Assembly (NCBI RefSeq): GCF_001442535.1
Contig: NZ_CP013141.1
Location: 2,301,242 to 2,365,241 of the forward strand
Source: Lysobacter antibioticus
Lineage (GTDB): Bacteria; Pseudomonadota; Gammaproteobacteria; Xanthomonadales; Xanthomonadaceae
Direction: 5' to 3'
DNA: 64,000 bases
Part shown: piece after piece, positions 46,697 through 55,561 of the stretch
Position numbering within the stretch: position 1 is the first letter of the stretch
Layout of the letters: each line of letters begins with the position of its first letter
Notes under the pieces: generated by a model
What the model was told of the DNA's origin: nothing
The model's database searches: none
Seen by the model: the letters and a program-made list of their open reading frames with translations, nothing else
Made by a program: the position numbers and the translations under genes

Positions 46697-47629
46697 ATGA
46701 CCCCCGCCCGGCTAGGCGTGGCGTTGCTGACGTCCGCACTGATCGGAGGCTTGCTCGGCGCGGCCATCACCCGCTCGTGGATGACGCCTGCGACGCCCCG
46801 GAGCCGCGAAGGCGCCACGGCATCGCCAACCTCGGGCCGCAGCGGGAAGCCGCCGCAGCACTCGGCCCTGGCCGACGCTCTGGCCGGCGACGGCCCGCGC
46901 AGCCGTGGCGCCGACGATCTCGACCGCAATATCCGCCGCGCCGGGCAGGACCCGGGCTATCTGCGCGACCTGCTGCGCCGCTACAGCTTCGAGACCGATC
47001 TCGACCGGCGCGGCGCCTTGCTCGCGATCCTGCAGGGCGTGGCCAACGACGAGGTGCTGCAACTCGGCCGGCAACTCGCCGGCAACCCCGACCCGGACAT
47101 GCGTCGCAGCGGACTGGCCCTGCTCAAGGCGTTTCCTCTAGACGTTGCCGAAGTGCGCGACACGCTGGCGCAGCAGTTGCGCGACGAACGCGACCCGGCC
47201 CTGCTGAAGGAAAGCATCGACATGCTGGCGCCGGCGGTCGTGGCCAGCGAAGACGCCGCGCCCTTGCTCGAACGTCTCGCCGCTCTGCGCGGCCATGCCA
47301 ATGCCGAGGTGCGCGCCAGCGCCGTGCTGCAATCGGTGCGCTGGAACAAGCGCGGCGACGACGCAGCCATCCTCGAGGCGGCTCTGCTCGATCCGGACAT
47401 CGCCGTGCGCCGCGCCGCCATCGCCGGCATCGAAGCCTCCGGCGCGCGTTCGGATCGGCTCAAGATCGCCTTGCTCGATATCGCCGGCGATGCCCGCACC
47501 GAATCCGACCTGCGCCGCTCGGCCGCGTTCGCCTTGCAAAATTTCGCGCTCGATCGCGACGAATACGCCTTGTATCGGGATGCGCTCGCCCGCGCCGACG
47601 ATCGGGGCCAGGCGCTGCCCTTGCACTGA
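46697..47629 (+). CDS. Membrane-anchored HEAT-repeat protein
   Basis: 310 residues from ATG 46697. One N-terminal membrane helix (VALLTSALIGGLLGAAITRSW), a low-complexity linker to about 75, then helical HEAT-like repeats (RRSGLALLKAFP, DPDIAVRRAAIAGIEAS, LRRSAAFALQNFAL) to the end. Such solenoids are binding scaffolds; partner unknown. An in-frame extension to 46601 passes through a GC hairpin (46617-46645) that may terminate the M23 gene and is not used. Confidence 0.75.
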   Translation: MTPARLGVALLTSALIGGLLGAAITRSWMTPATPRSREGATASPTSGRSGKPPQHSALADALAGDGPRSRGADDLDRNIRRAGQDPGYLRDLLRRYSFETDLDRRGALLAILQGVANDEVLQLGRQLAGNPDPDMRRSGLALLKAFPLDVAEVRDTLAQQLRDERDPALLKESIDMLAPAVVASEDAAPLLERLAALRGHANAEVRASAVLQSVRWNKRGDDAAILEAALLDPDIAVRRAAIAGIEASGARSDRLKIALLDIAGDARTESDLRRSAAFALQNFALDRDEYALYRDALARADDRGQALPLH

Positions 47630-47743
47630 ATCGCGACGGCCGCTCGCTGCAGGATTGAGCGCCGCGTCGCCTCGCCGGCACTTCCCCGCCCGCGGTCGCC
47701 GCGGCACCCTGCCTGTCGGTCGACCTTCCCACGGAGCACTGCC

Positions 47744-48127
47744 ATGGCCCATCGCAGCCGCCTGGCCGGATTCATCATCGATTGCGAAACCGACGACCTC
47801 GACGACGCCGCGAATTTCTGGAGCGGCGCGCTCGGCCTGGCCCGGGTCGAAACCTACGACGACGACGGCGCGCAATACGCCCAACTCGCCAACGGCCCGG
47901 CCGAACTGCACATCGAAGTGCAGAAGGTCGCGCATCCCTCGCGCGTGCACCTGGACATCGAAAGCGACGATCTCGACGCCGAAGCCGCGCGCCTGGAAGC
48001 GCTTGGCGCCAAGCGCATCGCCTTCGTCAAACGCTGGTGGGTGATGCAAGCGCCGACCGGCCACCGCTTCTGCATCGTGCGCATGAAGCATCCCGAGCAG
48101 GGCGCGCCGCCGAACGTCTGGGATTGA
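47744..48127 (+). CDS. VOC-family (glyoxalase-like) protein
   Basis: 127 residues in two beta-alpha-beta-beta-beta units of the vicinal-oxygen-chelate fold: FIIDCETDDLDDAANFWSGALG and VHLDIESDDLDAEAARLEALGA, ending with TGHRFCIVR. Candidate metal ligands are His66 region (ELHIEVQ) and the late Asp/His positions, but the substrate is unknown. Such proteins include glyoxalases and resistance or scavenging proteins. Monocistronic. Confidence 0.85.
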   Translation: MAHRSRLAGFIIDCETDDLDDAANFWSGALGLARVETYDDDGAQYAQLANGPAELHIEVQKVAHPSRVHLDIESDDLDAEAARLEALGAKRIAFVKRWWVMQAPTGHRFCIVRMKHPEQGAPPNVWD

Positions 48128-48218
48128 CGCGAGCGAGTGCGCCCGCTGGGACGAATCAGCGGCCGACGACGACCAGACGGTCGCGTCCGCTGGATTTCGC
48201 CCGGTGCACGGATGCGGT

Positions 48219-49181
48219 TCAGCCCGTCGCGTCGGCCGTCGAGACCGAGCGCTCGGCCTGGCGATCCAGCCACACCCCCAGGCCCTGGGCATTGAGTTCG
48301 ATATCGACCGCGAGCGCGGCATGGATCTGCGCCTCGCTGAGCGGGCTGCCGTGGGCCAGGGCGCGCTCGGTGTACAGCGCCCTCAGCGCCTCGCTCAGGC
48401 GCGCATGGCGTTCGCCGTCGGCGGCCTGCGCTTGTCCGATCCGCACCATCGCGTCGATCTGTTCGATCAACTCCGCGCCGAGCCGCTGCACGTCGCCGAC
48501 GCGGCCGTAGTGGGTCAGGTACATCGCTTCGGGATCGCTGGCCAGCAAGGTGCGGATCGAGGCCTTGAGCGGTTCCGGCTCGAACTGCACCGGCGAGGAA
48601 GTCGGCAGGATGAAGGGCCCGCGCGCCGAATCGAATTCGCGATAGGACAGGCCGAAGGTGTCGCCGGTGAACCAACTGCGGCTGCGCTCGTCCCACACGC
48701 ACAGGTGATGGCGCGCATGCCCCGGCGTGTCGACGCACAACAACGGCCGTCCGCCGAGAGGCACGATGTGGCCGTCGCGGGCGATGACCACGCGCTCGGC
48801 CGCGATCGGCACGATTTCGCCGTAGCTGCGGGCCATTTCCTCTGCGCCGTAGACCGCGGTCGCGCCGGCGACCAGGCGCGCCGGGTCGATCATGTGCGGC
48901 GCGCCGCGCGGATGCACCACCAGGCGCGCGTTCGGCAACTGCCGCATCAGCGCGCCGGCGCCGCCGGCGTGATCGAGATGGACGTGGGTCAGGATCAGCC
49001 AATCGATGTCGGCCGGCGTCAGGCCTTGCGCCGGCAAGGCGGCGAGCAAGGCCGGAATCGAATGCTGGGTGCCGCAGTCGATGAAAGCGCCGCGACCGTT
49101 GTCGACGACCAGATACGCGGCGTCGAAGATCGGCCGCTGGAAGCCGGTGTCGATGGTGACGATGCCCAGGGATTCGCTCAT
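48219..49181 (-). CDS. MBL-fold metallo-hydrolase
   Basis: 320 residues. The zinc motif HVHLDHAGG near residue 80 (HxHxDH), DTPGHARHHLCVW with a second ligand His, WFTGDTFG with the bridging Asp, and a later LTHYG. A helical C-terminal region of about 90 residues is additional to the core domain. It resembles glyoxalase II-like or quorum-quenching hydrolases in outline, but substrate cannot be named. Start ATG 49181. Confidence 0.88.
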   Translation of the reverse strand: MSESLGIVTIDTGFQRPIFDAAYLVVDNGRGAFIDCGTQHSIPALLAALPAQGLTPADIDWLILTHVHLDHAGGAGALMRQLPNARLVVHPRGAPHMIDPARLVAGATAVYGAEEMARSYGEIVPIAAERVVIARDGHIVPLGGRPLLCVDTPGHARHHLCVWDERSRSWFTGDTFGLSYREFDSARGPFILPTSSPVQFEPEPLKASIRTLLASDPEAMYLTHYGRVGDVQRLGAELIEQIDAMVRIGQAQAADGERHARLSEALRALYTERALAHGSPLSEAQIHAALAVDIELNAQGLGVWLDRQAERSVSTADATG

Positions 49182-49342
49182 GACGGCATTGCACTGCGCT
49201 GCGGAGTCGAAGCTCAGTCTATGCGCTGGGCGCCGCAGCGGCATGCGGCTTTGGTCGCAGTACTTTGCGCGGCAGGCCGGTCCGACCCGCGCGGTTGCAG
49301 CCCAGACCTGCCGTTGCAGTGCAAACCTTCAGCCGCGCGTCT

Positions 49343-49666
49343 TCAATCGAGGAAGTCGGACAAACGCCTGAGCCAACGCCAACGCACCACGCCGGCGATG
49401 CTCAGCGTCGCCAGGAACACGCCGTAGCCCAGCGAGGTGGCGAAGATCTGCGGCCACATCGCCCCATAGGCATCGCCGGCGTAGCGATGCGCCCAGCGGA
49501 TCGCCAGCACGAACGCGCATACCGATGCGGCCAACGACACCGCATCGAACAAGCGCCGCGCGGCATTGCGCGGCTGCCGCGGGTACAACCAGAACAGCGC
49601 GCCGAGAATCGCGAACCAGGGCAGGAACAGGATCAGCGCCAGGTTGAGTTCGACGAACCGACTCAC
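49343..49666 (-). CDS. Three-helix inner membrane protein coupled to trpS, unknown
   Basis: 107 residues from GTG 49666, which overlaps the trpS stop by 4 bp (GTGA). Hydrophobic segments at about 6-27, 40-60 and 75-95. No recognised family. The overlap makes translational coupling to trpS likely, but nothing in the sequence links it to tryptophan. Confidence 0.6.
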   Translation of the reverse strand: MSRFVELNLALILFLPWFAILGALFWLYPRQPRNAARRLFDAVSLAASVCAFVLAIRWAHRYAGDAYGAMWPQIFATSLGYGVFLATLSIAGVVRWRWLRRLSDFLD

Positions 49667-50994
49667 GACGTCGCGCTGTCCTTCGCCGCCTGCGCCTCGG
49701 CTTCGGCTTGGACGATCGCCGCCAGGGCCGCGGCGACGGCATCGCGGCGCGCGTCGTCGACCGCATCGGCGGCGGCCAGCAAGGCCGCGACATCGCTCTT
49801 GCCGGCTTTGAGCGCGGCGATCAACTGCCCGGCGTCTTTCGGCGAGGCGAAGCCGCGGCTCTGCAGCAGCACCTCGTCGCCGTCGGCGAGCTTGAAGTAG
49901 AACTGCCCGTCGGCTTCGCGGTATTGCTTGAACACCGGCAACGTCGTCTTGCTCTCGGCCTTGGCCGAGGCCTTCGTCGCGGTCTGCGACAGGTCGCGCA
50001 AGCCCACCGCTTCGCGCAGCGCCTTCATGCGTGGGCTGACGTGCTGCGCGCGCACCCGGCGGGCGCCGTCGACCAAAATCGCTTCGATGTCCTGCGGACG
50101 CGCCATCAAGGTTTCGTACTTCGCGCGCAGCGGCGCGATTTCGCCGTCGATGCGCTCGAACAGCGCCTGCTTGGCCTCGCCCCAGCCGATGCCCTCGGCG
50201 AAGGCGCGACGCATCGCTTGCGTTTCCTCGACGCTGGCGAAGGCCTGGTAGATCTGGAACAGGGCCGAACCTTCGGTGTCCTTGGCCTCGCCCGGCGCGC
50301 GCGAGTCGGTGACGATCGAATAGATCAGCTTCTTCAGCGTTTCGCGCGGCGCGAACAAGGGGATGGTGTTGTCGTAGCTCTTGCTCATCTTGCGGCCGTC
50401 CAGGCCCGGCAAGGTCGCCACGCTCTCTTCGATCAGCGCCTCGGGCAGGACGAAATGCTCGCCGTAGAGATGATTGAAGCGCTGGCCGACGTCGCGCGCC
50501 ATTTCGATGTGCTGGATCTGGTCGCGGCCGACCGGCACCTGGTTGGCGTTGAACGCCAGGATGTCGGCCGACATCAGCACCGGGTACATGAAGAGGCCGG
50601 CGGTGATCGCTGCATCGTCGTCCTCGCCTTCGGCGCGGTTCTTGTCGACCGCGGCCTTGTAGGCATGGGCGCGGTTGAGCATGCCCTTGCCGGCGACGCA
50701 GGTCAGGAACCAGGACAGTTCCGGGATCTCGACGATCTCGCTCTGGCGATAGAACCAGACCTTGGCCGGATCGAGCCCGCAGGCCAGCCACGCCGCCGCG
50801 ATCTCCAGGGTCGAACGCTGCACGCGCTCGGGTTCCTGCACCTTGATCAGCGCGTGCAGGTCGGCGAGGAAATAGAAGCTCTCCACGTCCGGGGCGAGGC
50901 TGGCGGCGATCGCCGGGCGGATCGCGCCGACGTAGTTGCCGAGGTGCGGGGTGCCGGAGGTGGTGATGCCGGTCAGGATGCGGGTCTGGGTCAT
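49663..50994 (-). CDS. trpS: Tryptophanyl-tRNA synthetase
   Basis: 443 residues, class I synthetase. The HIGH-like motif is TTSGTPHLGNYVGAI (residues 9-23) and the KMSKS motif is KMSKSYDNTIP. The family core is about 335 residues; the extra 100 at the C terminus (about 340-440, TLPVFKQYREADGQFYFKLADG, then an Ala-rich helix) are typical of xanthomonad TrpS, function unknown. A Trp leader-type signal like that of trpE is not seen upstream. Confidence 0.95.
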   Translation of the reverse strand: MTQTRILTGITTSGTPHLGNYVGAIRPAIAASLAPDVESFYFLADLHALIKVQEPERVQRSTLEIAAAWLACGLDPAKVWFYRQSEIVEIPELSWFLTCVAGKGMLNRAHAYKAAVDKNRAEGEDDDAAITAGLFMYPVLMSADILAFNANQVPVGRDQIQHIEMARDVGQRFNHLYGEHFVLPEALIEESVATLPGLDGRKMSKSYDNTIPLFAPRETLKKLIYSIVTDSRAPGEAKDTEGSALFQIYQAFASVEETQAMRRAFAEGIGWGEAKQALFERIDGEIAPLRAKYETLMARPQDIEAILVDGARRVRAQHVSPRMKALREAVGLRDLSQTATKASAKAESKTTLPVFKQYREADGQFYFKLADGDEVLLQSRGFASPKDAGQLIAALKAGKSDVAALLAAADAVDDARRDAVAAALAAIVQAEAEAQAAKDSATS

Positions 50995-51194
50995 TGCCGA
51001 TCGTGGGTGGAACGTGGCCGGTCAGTGTACCCGCTGCCCGGCGGGGCCCGCCTCGTCCGGAGGTCCCAGCCTGAGCCGTGGATGAGCCGCGCATGAGCGG
51101 CAGCTGAGCGCCGCACGTCGCCCCGGCCGGGGCGGAGCAACCCCATTGCGGGAACCGGTGCGTTTGCATGCACGACCACCCAGGAGACACCGCC

Positions 51195-52055
51195 ATGTTC
51201 CGCACCCTCGCCCTGCTCGCCGGTGCCGTGTTGACCGCCACCGCCTGCACTCCGGCCTACGGCCGTCCGCTGGTCGACCTCGCGGTGATCGACCGCGACA
51301 GCGGCGACTGGCTGCCGGCCTATCCGCACCGCGGCCAGCAGTGGATCGCCGGCACGCCCGGCCACCGCTACTCGGTGCGCTTGACCAACACCAGCGGCCA
51401 ACGCGTGCTGGTCGTACTCTCGGTCGACGGCGTCAATGCGGTCAGCGGCCAGACCGCCAGCCCCTCGCAGGCCGGCTACGTGCTCGATGCCTGGCAATCG
51501 ACCGAGATCAACGGCTGGCGCAAATCGCTCGACGATGTCGCCCAGTTCGTCTTCACCGACCTGCCCGACAGTTACGCCGCGCGCACCGGGCGTCCCGACA
51601 ACGTCGGCGTGATCGGCGTGGCGGTGTTCGAGGAGCGTCCGATTTATCGCGAAATCTATCGCGAGCCGCCGCGTCCGTATCCCTACCCCAACCCGCAGCC
51701 ACCCTACGGCCGCGACCAGGGCAGGGCCGAAGCCGAACGCCGCGCCTCCAATGGCGCCGCCGCGCCCGCTGCGCCCGCATCCGCCGCCGGCAAGGCGCGC
51801 GAAGCCGTCGCCGACAGTGCCGCCGCGCAATCCATCGGCACCGGCCACGGCGCGCGCGAATGGTCGCCGCTCTCGCAGACCGACTTCGTCCGCGCGTCGC
51901 GTTCGCCGGCCCAGGTCATCCAGTTCCGCTACGACGATTACCGCAACCTGGTCGCTCGCGGCATCGTGCCGCGTTATCGCGCGCCGTATCGCGATGGCGA
52001 GCCGCGCGCCTTCCCGAACGGGTTCGTCGCCGACCCGCCGCCGCGCGGCTGGTAA
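51195..52055 (+). CDS. Secreted or lipoprotein-like protein, unknown function
   Basis: 286 residues. N terminus MFRTLALLAGAVLTATACTPAYG is a signal peptide; ATAC could be a lipobox (Cys18). Residues about 25-150 form a beta-rich domain (GHRYSVRLTNTSGQRVLVVLSVDGVNA, GYVLDAWQSTEINGWR), then a Pro/Tyr-rich linker, an Ala-rich stretch, and a C-terminal part with Arg/Tyr clusters (FRYDDYRNL, YRAPYRDG). I recall similar uncharacterised proteins in Xanthomonadaceae but no function. AGGAGA lies 8 bp before the ATG. Confidence 0.75.
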   Translation: MFRTLALLAGAVLTATACTPAYGRPLVDLAVIDRDSGDWLPAYPHRGQQWIAGTPGHRYSVRLTNTSGQRVLVVLSVDGVNAVSGQTASPSQAGYVLDAWQSTEINGWRKSLDDVAQFVFTDLPDSYAARTGRPDNVGVIGVAVFEERPIYREIYREPPRPYPYPNPQPPYGRDQGRAEAERRASNGAAAPAAPASAAGKAREAVADSAAAQSIGTGHGAREWSPLSQTDFVRASRSPAQVIQFRYDDYRNLVARGIVPRYRAPYRDGEPRAFPNGFVADPPPRGW

Positions 52056-52087
52056 GCGCGGCGAGCGGGTCGCTCGTCTCGCAAAAA

Positions 52088-52117
52088 AAAACGGGCCGGA
52101 AGGATCCGGCCCGTTTT
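52088..52117. terminator. Bidirectional terminator
   Basis: A perfect 13-bp stem AAAACGGGCCGGA with loop AGGA; an A-run on the left and T-run on the right serve both the secreted protein gene (+) and the csbD-like gene (-). Confidence 0.92.
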
Positions 52118-52179
52118 CCTCGTCGATCGTGCTGTCGCATCGATGCGCGCGCCGATGATCGGGCGCCGCAGCGCATGGA

Positions 52180-52380
52180 TCAGTTCAGCGTCTTGCCGAA
52201 TTCCTTCACTTCCTTCTCGGCGCGATCGCGCTCCCAACCGTAGCGTTCCTGGAGTTTGCCCGCGAGGTATTCGGAATTGCCTTCGGCGACATCGAACACG
52301 TCGTCGGTCAGATCGCCCCACTTGGCCTGGGCCTTGCCTTTGATCTGGGTCCACTTGCCGGCAATGATGTCTTTGTTCAT
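52180..52380 (-). CDS. CsbD-family stress protein
   Basis: 66 residues. The CsbD fold is evident: [44 protein letters not shown]. Members are small, highly induced general-stress proteins of unknown mechanism. A good AGGAG site precedes the ATG at 52380. A bidirectional terminator follows. Confidence 0.92.
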   Translation of the reverse strand: MNKDIIAGKWTQIKGKAQAKWGDLTDDVFDVAEGNSEYLAGKLQERYGWERDRAEKEVKEFGKTLN

Positions 52381-52666
52381 CGATAACACTCCTTCGTTGG
52401 GGGATTCGGATTCGGCACGGCGCGTGAACTTCGCAACGCATCGTTGGCTTGCCGATATCGCCGGAACAGATTCGCAGCGCGGACGTTCCGATGAGGTCAC
52501 GATTGCGTTAGCCGAGGCTTGATGTCGGTGAACGGCATGAACCCTTCATTCCGTTTCTGTGCGCGCGGTGGCGCTTACGCGGTTGCGCTGCACGCTTTCG
52601 TCGACATCGAGGAAGCGAGGCAACGATGAATGCGTCAACTCCGCCAGCGGATACCAAATCCCAGAC
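52381..52666. other. Gene-free region between csbD-like and entericidin genes
   Basis: Contains the csbD-like promoter; apart from the terminator hairpin at its left end of the entericidin gene I see nothing else. Confidence 0.5.
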
Positions 52667-52700
52667 GCAGAAAAGGCCGGATCGCTCCGGCCTTTTCTGC
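52667..52700 (-). terminator. Terminator of the entericidin gene
   Basis: A 15-bp stem, GCAGAAAAGGCCGGA with its complement around TCGC, ends 22 bp past the stop; the T-rich part of the stem acts as tract. Confidence 0.85.
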
Positions 52701-52722
52701 TCAGCTCGTTGGACCGTACGGC

Positions 52723-52872
52723 TTATTTGCCGTCGCGGACCTCTTCGGCCTTCTGCTCGACCTTCTCACCGGCCTTCTTGACGTCCTTGCCGGCACCGGC
52801 CACGGTGTTGCAAGCAGTCAGGGTGCCCATCGAGAACAGGGCCAGCAGCAACAGGGCAGTCAAACGCTTCAT
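52723..52872 (-). CDS. Entericidin-family lipoprotein
   Basis: 49 residues. Lipoprotein signal with lipobox GTLTAC (Cys21), then NTVAGAGKDVKKAGEKVEQKAEEV, the amphipathic helix of EcnA/EcnB-type toxin-antidote lipoproteins. Only one entericidin is present, not the E. coli tandem pair, so a stand-alone envelope-stress role is as likely as toxin-antidote function. AAGGAG precedes the ATG. Confidence 0.9.
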   Translation of the reverse strand: MKRLTALLLLALFSMGTLTACNTVAGAGKDVKKAGEKVEQKAEEVRDGK

Positions 52873-53062
52873 AAGAACTCCTTGGTCGGTTACGGGTACC
52901 AGATCGGGCCGCGCACGCAGTCGCGTCCTGACTGGCATGAGACGCGAGCGAATGTGAAGCCGGCGTGCAGCGCCGGCCCCGCGTCCCATGAAACAAGGCG
53001 TCGTGCGCCTGTCCCGTCGTGCCGCCGTCAGCCGCGATTCATCGCCGCGGCGACGGTCGCGG

Positions 53063-53986
53063 TCATTCGCGCATCAAGGTCGATTTTCCGAACAGGCTCT
53101 CGACCAGGTCGACCGCGAGCTTGGCGGTGCGGTTGCGCTTGTCGAGGATCGGATTGAGTTCGACGATGTCGAGCGAAGCCAGGCGGCCGCTGTCGGCGAT
53201 CATCTCCATGACCAACTGCGCTTCGCGATAGTTCGGACCGCCCGGCACCGTGGTGCCGACGCCCGGCGCGATGCTCGGGTCGAGGAAGTCGACGTCGAAG
53301 CTGACGTGCAGATGGGTGTTTTCGTCGACGCCTTCCAGCGCTTCCTCCATCACCCGCTTCATGCCGATCTCGTCGATGTAGCGCATGTCGTAGACATCGA
53401 GCCCGTGCTGCTGGATCAACTGCTTCTCGCCGCGATCGACCGAGCGGATGCCGATCTGGCGGATCTCGTCGGGGCGCATCGCCGGCGACGAACCGCCGAG
53501 ATGGGTCAGCGCTTCCGGGCCGAGGCCGCACAGGCACGACACCGGCATGCCGTGGATGTTGCCCGACGGCGTGACCTGGCTGGTGTTGAAGTCAGCGTGC
53601 GCATCGAGCCAGAGCACGCGCAATTGCTTGCCGGTCTCGCGGCAATGCTGCGCGACCGCGGTGATCGAGCCCAGGCCGAGGCAATGATCGCCGCCGAGCA
53701 GGATCGGCATGCGCCCCTCGCGCAGTTCCGCGCCGACCGCCTCCATCACCAAGCGGTTCCAGGCCACGACTTCGGGCAGATGGCGATAGCCTTCGACAGG
53801 CTTTTGCCAGGGATTGCGCGGGCCGTCGAGGTTGCCGCGATCGACCACATCGACGCCACGCGCGGCGAGGGCTTCGCCGAGGCCGGCGATGCGCAGCGCT
53901 TCCGGCCCCAGGCGCGCGCCGCGATGGCCGGCACCGACGTCGGTCGGCGCACCGAGCAAGGACACCGGAGGATAAGTACGACTCAT
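53063..53986 (-). CDS. rocF: Arginase
   Basis: 307 residues, ureohydrolase family. Manganese ligands: His101 (GGDHCLGLGS), Asp128, His130 and Asp132 (LDAHADFN), Asp231 and Asp233 (SFDVDFLDP). SGNIHGMPVS fits arginase rather than agmatinase. It converts arginine to ornithine and urea, and could feed polyamine synthesis along with speD. Start ATG 53986 follows GAGGAA. Monocistronic. Confidence 0.95.
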   Translation of the reverse strand: MSRTYPPVSLLGAPTDVGAGHRGARLGPEALRIAGLGEALAARGVDVVDRGNLDGPRNPWQKPVEGYRHLPEVVAWNRLVMEAVGAELREGRMPILLGGDHCLGLGSITAVAQHCRETGKQLRVLWLDAHADFNTSQVTPSGNIHGMPVSCLCGLGPEALTHLGGSSPAMRPDEIRQIGIRSVDRGEKQLIQQHGLDVYDMRYIDEIGMKRVMEEALEGVDENTHLHVSFDVDFLDPSIAPGVGTTVPGGPNYREAQLVMEMIADSGRLASLDIVELNPILDKRNRTAKLAVDLVESLFGKSTLMRE

Positions 53987-54240
53987 GTGAATTCCTCTTC
54001 CCTGCGCCGGCGTTGCGACGCACGAGGGATATCGATAGTGAACGCAGACGATGCCCGCGGCATCGCGCGATCGCCGCAACAGGGCCGCGCGTTGCGCTGC
54101 GGCCGCCGACGATGCCGGCATTCTAGCTCAGGGCGGCTGCGGGACTGGGCTGGACGTACCGGGCGCGGGCTACTGCGTTGCAGCAGAGCTGGGCGCGGGA
54201 GCGCGTGTTGCCGGCTGCCGGATGGGCTGGACGAGAAGCC

Positions 54241-54480
54241 AGCGACGGCGCGGCGTTGCCTTGGCGGCATCGCAGGCTGCCGCGGCGGATCGGTGGTTTG
54301 CTGCGGGTCGTTCGCGGGTTGGACAAGCGCCGGAACGGTTCGGGCCGTTGGAGAAGGCAGCAGCGACGGCGCGGCTCTGCCTTGGCGGCATCGCAGGCTA
54401 TCGCGGCGGATCGGTGGTTTGCTGCAGGTCGTTCGCGGGCTGGACAAGCGCCGGAACGGTTCGGGCCGTTGGATGGGTTG
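54241..54480. repeat. 121-bp tandem duplication next to tRNA-Thr
   Basis: Units 54241-54361 and 54362-54480 are more than 90 percent identical, each with CATCGCAGGCT and CAAGCGCCGGAACGGTTCGG; an earlier partial copy may start near 54150. All frames through it are open but of biased composition and no start has a ribosome site. The 523-bp gap between arginase and tRNA-Thr otherwise looks empty. Confidence 0.85.
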
Positions 54481-54510
54481 ACCGGGCGGTTGTCTTTTCT
54501 CGGGTTCACG

Positions 54511-54586
54511 TGGTGCCGCTTGTCCGAATCGAACGGACGACCGCTCGCTTACAAGGCGAGTGCTCTACCAACTGAGCTAAAGCGGC
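54511..54586 (-). tRNA. tRNA-Thr (anticodon UGU)
   Basis: 76 nt with encoded 3' CCA. Acceptor GCCGCTT pairs with AAGCGGC; D arm TAGCTCAGTTGGTAGAGCA; anticodon stem CTCGC/GCGAG with loop CTTGTAA (anticodon TGT); T arm GTCCGTTCGATTCGGAC. Reads ACA threonine codons. Confidence 0.97.
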
Positions 54587-54684
54587 AAGGTACGTGACGG
54601 CGCGTCGTGCGGATCGGGACCTGGGGTTCGATACGGCGACGGCAGGCGCATTCTACGCGCCCCCGCCTCCCACGGACAGCGCGC

Positions 54685-55539
54685 TCAGCCGAGGGTGCCG
54701 CAGGACACAGTGCGCCAACGCTGCGCACCGGCGGCGCGGCGCAAGGCATCGCCGTTCGAAGTCGTGGTGGCGGCATCGATCCAGGTCGCCGAGACGGTCT
54801 CGCCGAGCGCTTCGACCCGCGCCGGGAAACCGGCTTCGCTTAGCGAAGACGCACGCTTGCGCGCCGACTCCTCGCTGCGGAAGCGGCCCAGGGCGATACC
54901 GTTGGCGTCGGCGCCGCCGCCGCCCATCACGAACAGATCGCTGAAACCGGCGGCGCGGATGCGCTGCGCGGTCGCCTGCGCGGCCTCCGCGCTCGCCGCC
55001 GGCGGCAGGTAGACGCGCCAACCGCGCGAAGGATTCGAGGTGCCGGCCTGAGCCCTCGTCGCCAGCTTCTGCGCGAGCGGCTGCAATTTCGCCCGCGCCG
55101 CGTCGGCGGCCGCGGCATCGGCGAAGGGGCCGATGCTGAAGCATTGCGCTTTCGCCGTTTCGGCTACCGCCGGCACCGGCGTCGCAGCGGTCGGCGTCGC
55201 AGCGGTCGGCGGCGGCGCGGCCGGCGGTGTGCCGCTCGCGGCATCGAGTTTCGCGGCGGCGGCTTCCGCCTTGGCCGCTTCGGTTTGATCGGTCTGCGGC
55301 GGCGCCGCGTTGCTCGCAGGCAGCTTGCCGGCACTGTCGACCAAGGCCGCGGGCGGCGCCGACGGCGCAGTCGTGCCGGCTTGCGCCGCGGGCGCGGATT
55401 CGCCGGCCAGTTGCAGGCGCGCGACGCCGAGCGGCAGTTTCTCCTCGGCCGCGGCGGCCGGGACGGGACGCGCGACCCACCAGGCGGCAACGCCGATGTT
55501 GAGCGCGATCAGCAGAACGATGAGGGCACGGACGAGCAT
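54685..55539 (-). CDS. SPOR-domain membrane protein
   Basis: 284 residues. One membrane helix at 4-23, an Ala/Pro/Thr-rich periplasmic linker to about 130, then a SPOR-like domain about 132-285 with CFSIGPFADAAAADAARAKL and GIALGRFRSEESARKRASSL, the repeated GPF/GRF signature. SPOR domains bind glycan strands stripped of stem peptides at division septa. It follows coaX by 22 bp, as the last gene of the plsY-birA-coaX set. Start ATG 55539. Confidence 0.88.
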   Translation of the reverse strand: MLVRALIVLLIALNIGVAAWWVARPVPAAAAEEKLPLGVARLQLAGESAPAAQAGTTAPSAPPAALVDSAGKLPASNAAPPQTDQTEAAKAEAAAAKLDAASGTPPAAPPPTAATPTAATPVPAVAETAKAQCFSIGPFADAAAADAARAKLQPLAQKLATRAQAGTSNPSRGWRVYLPPAASAEAAQATAQRIRAAGFSDLFVMGGGGADANGIALGRFRSEESARKRASSLSEAGFPARVEALGETVSATWIDAATTTSNGDALRRAAGAQRWRTVSCGTLG

Positions 55540-55561
55540 GCGCGGATTCTATCGCCTGGGC

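Noticed and set aside
49663..51194. Tryptophan-leader control of trpS
   Set aside because: Looked for the WRWW codons and the 15-bp block upstream of trpS at 50995-51194; neither is present.
54051..54575. Overlapping plus- and minus-strand frames through the 121-bp repeats
   Set aside because: All frames are open because of GC content and lack starts with ribosome sites; the plus frame runs into tRNA-Thr.
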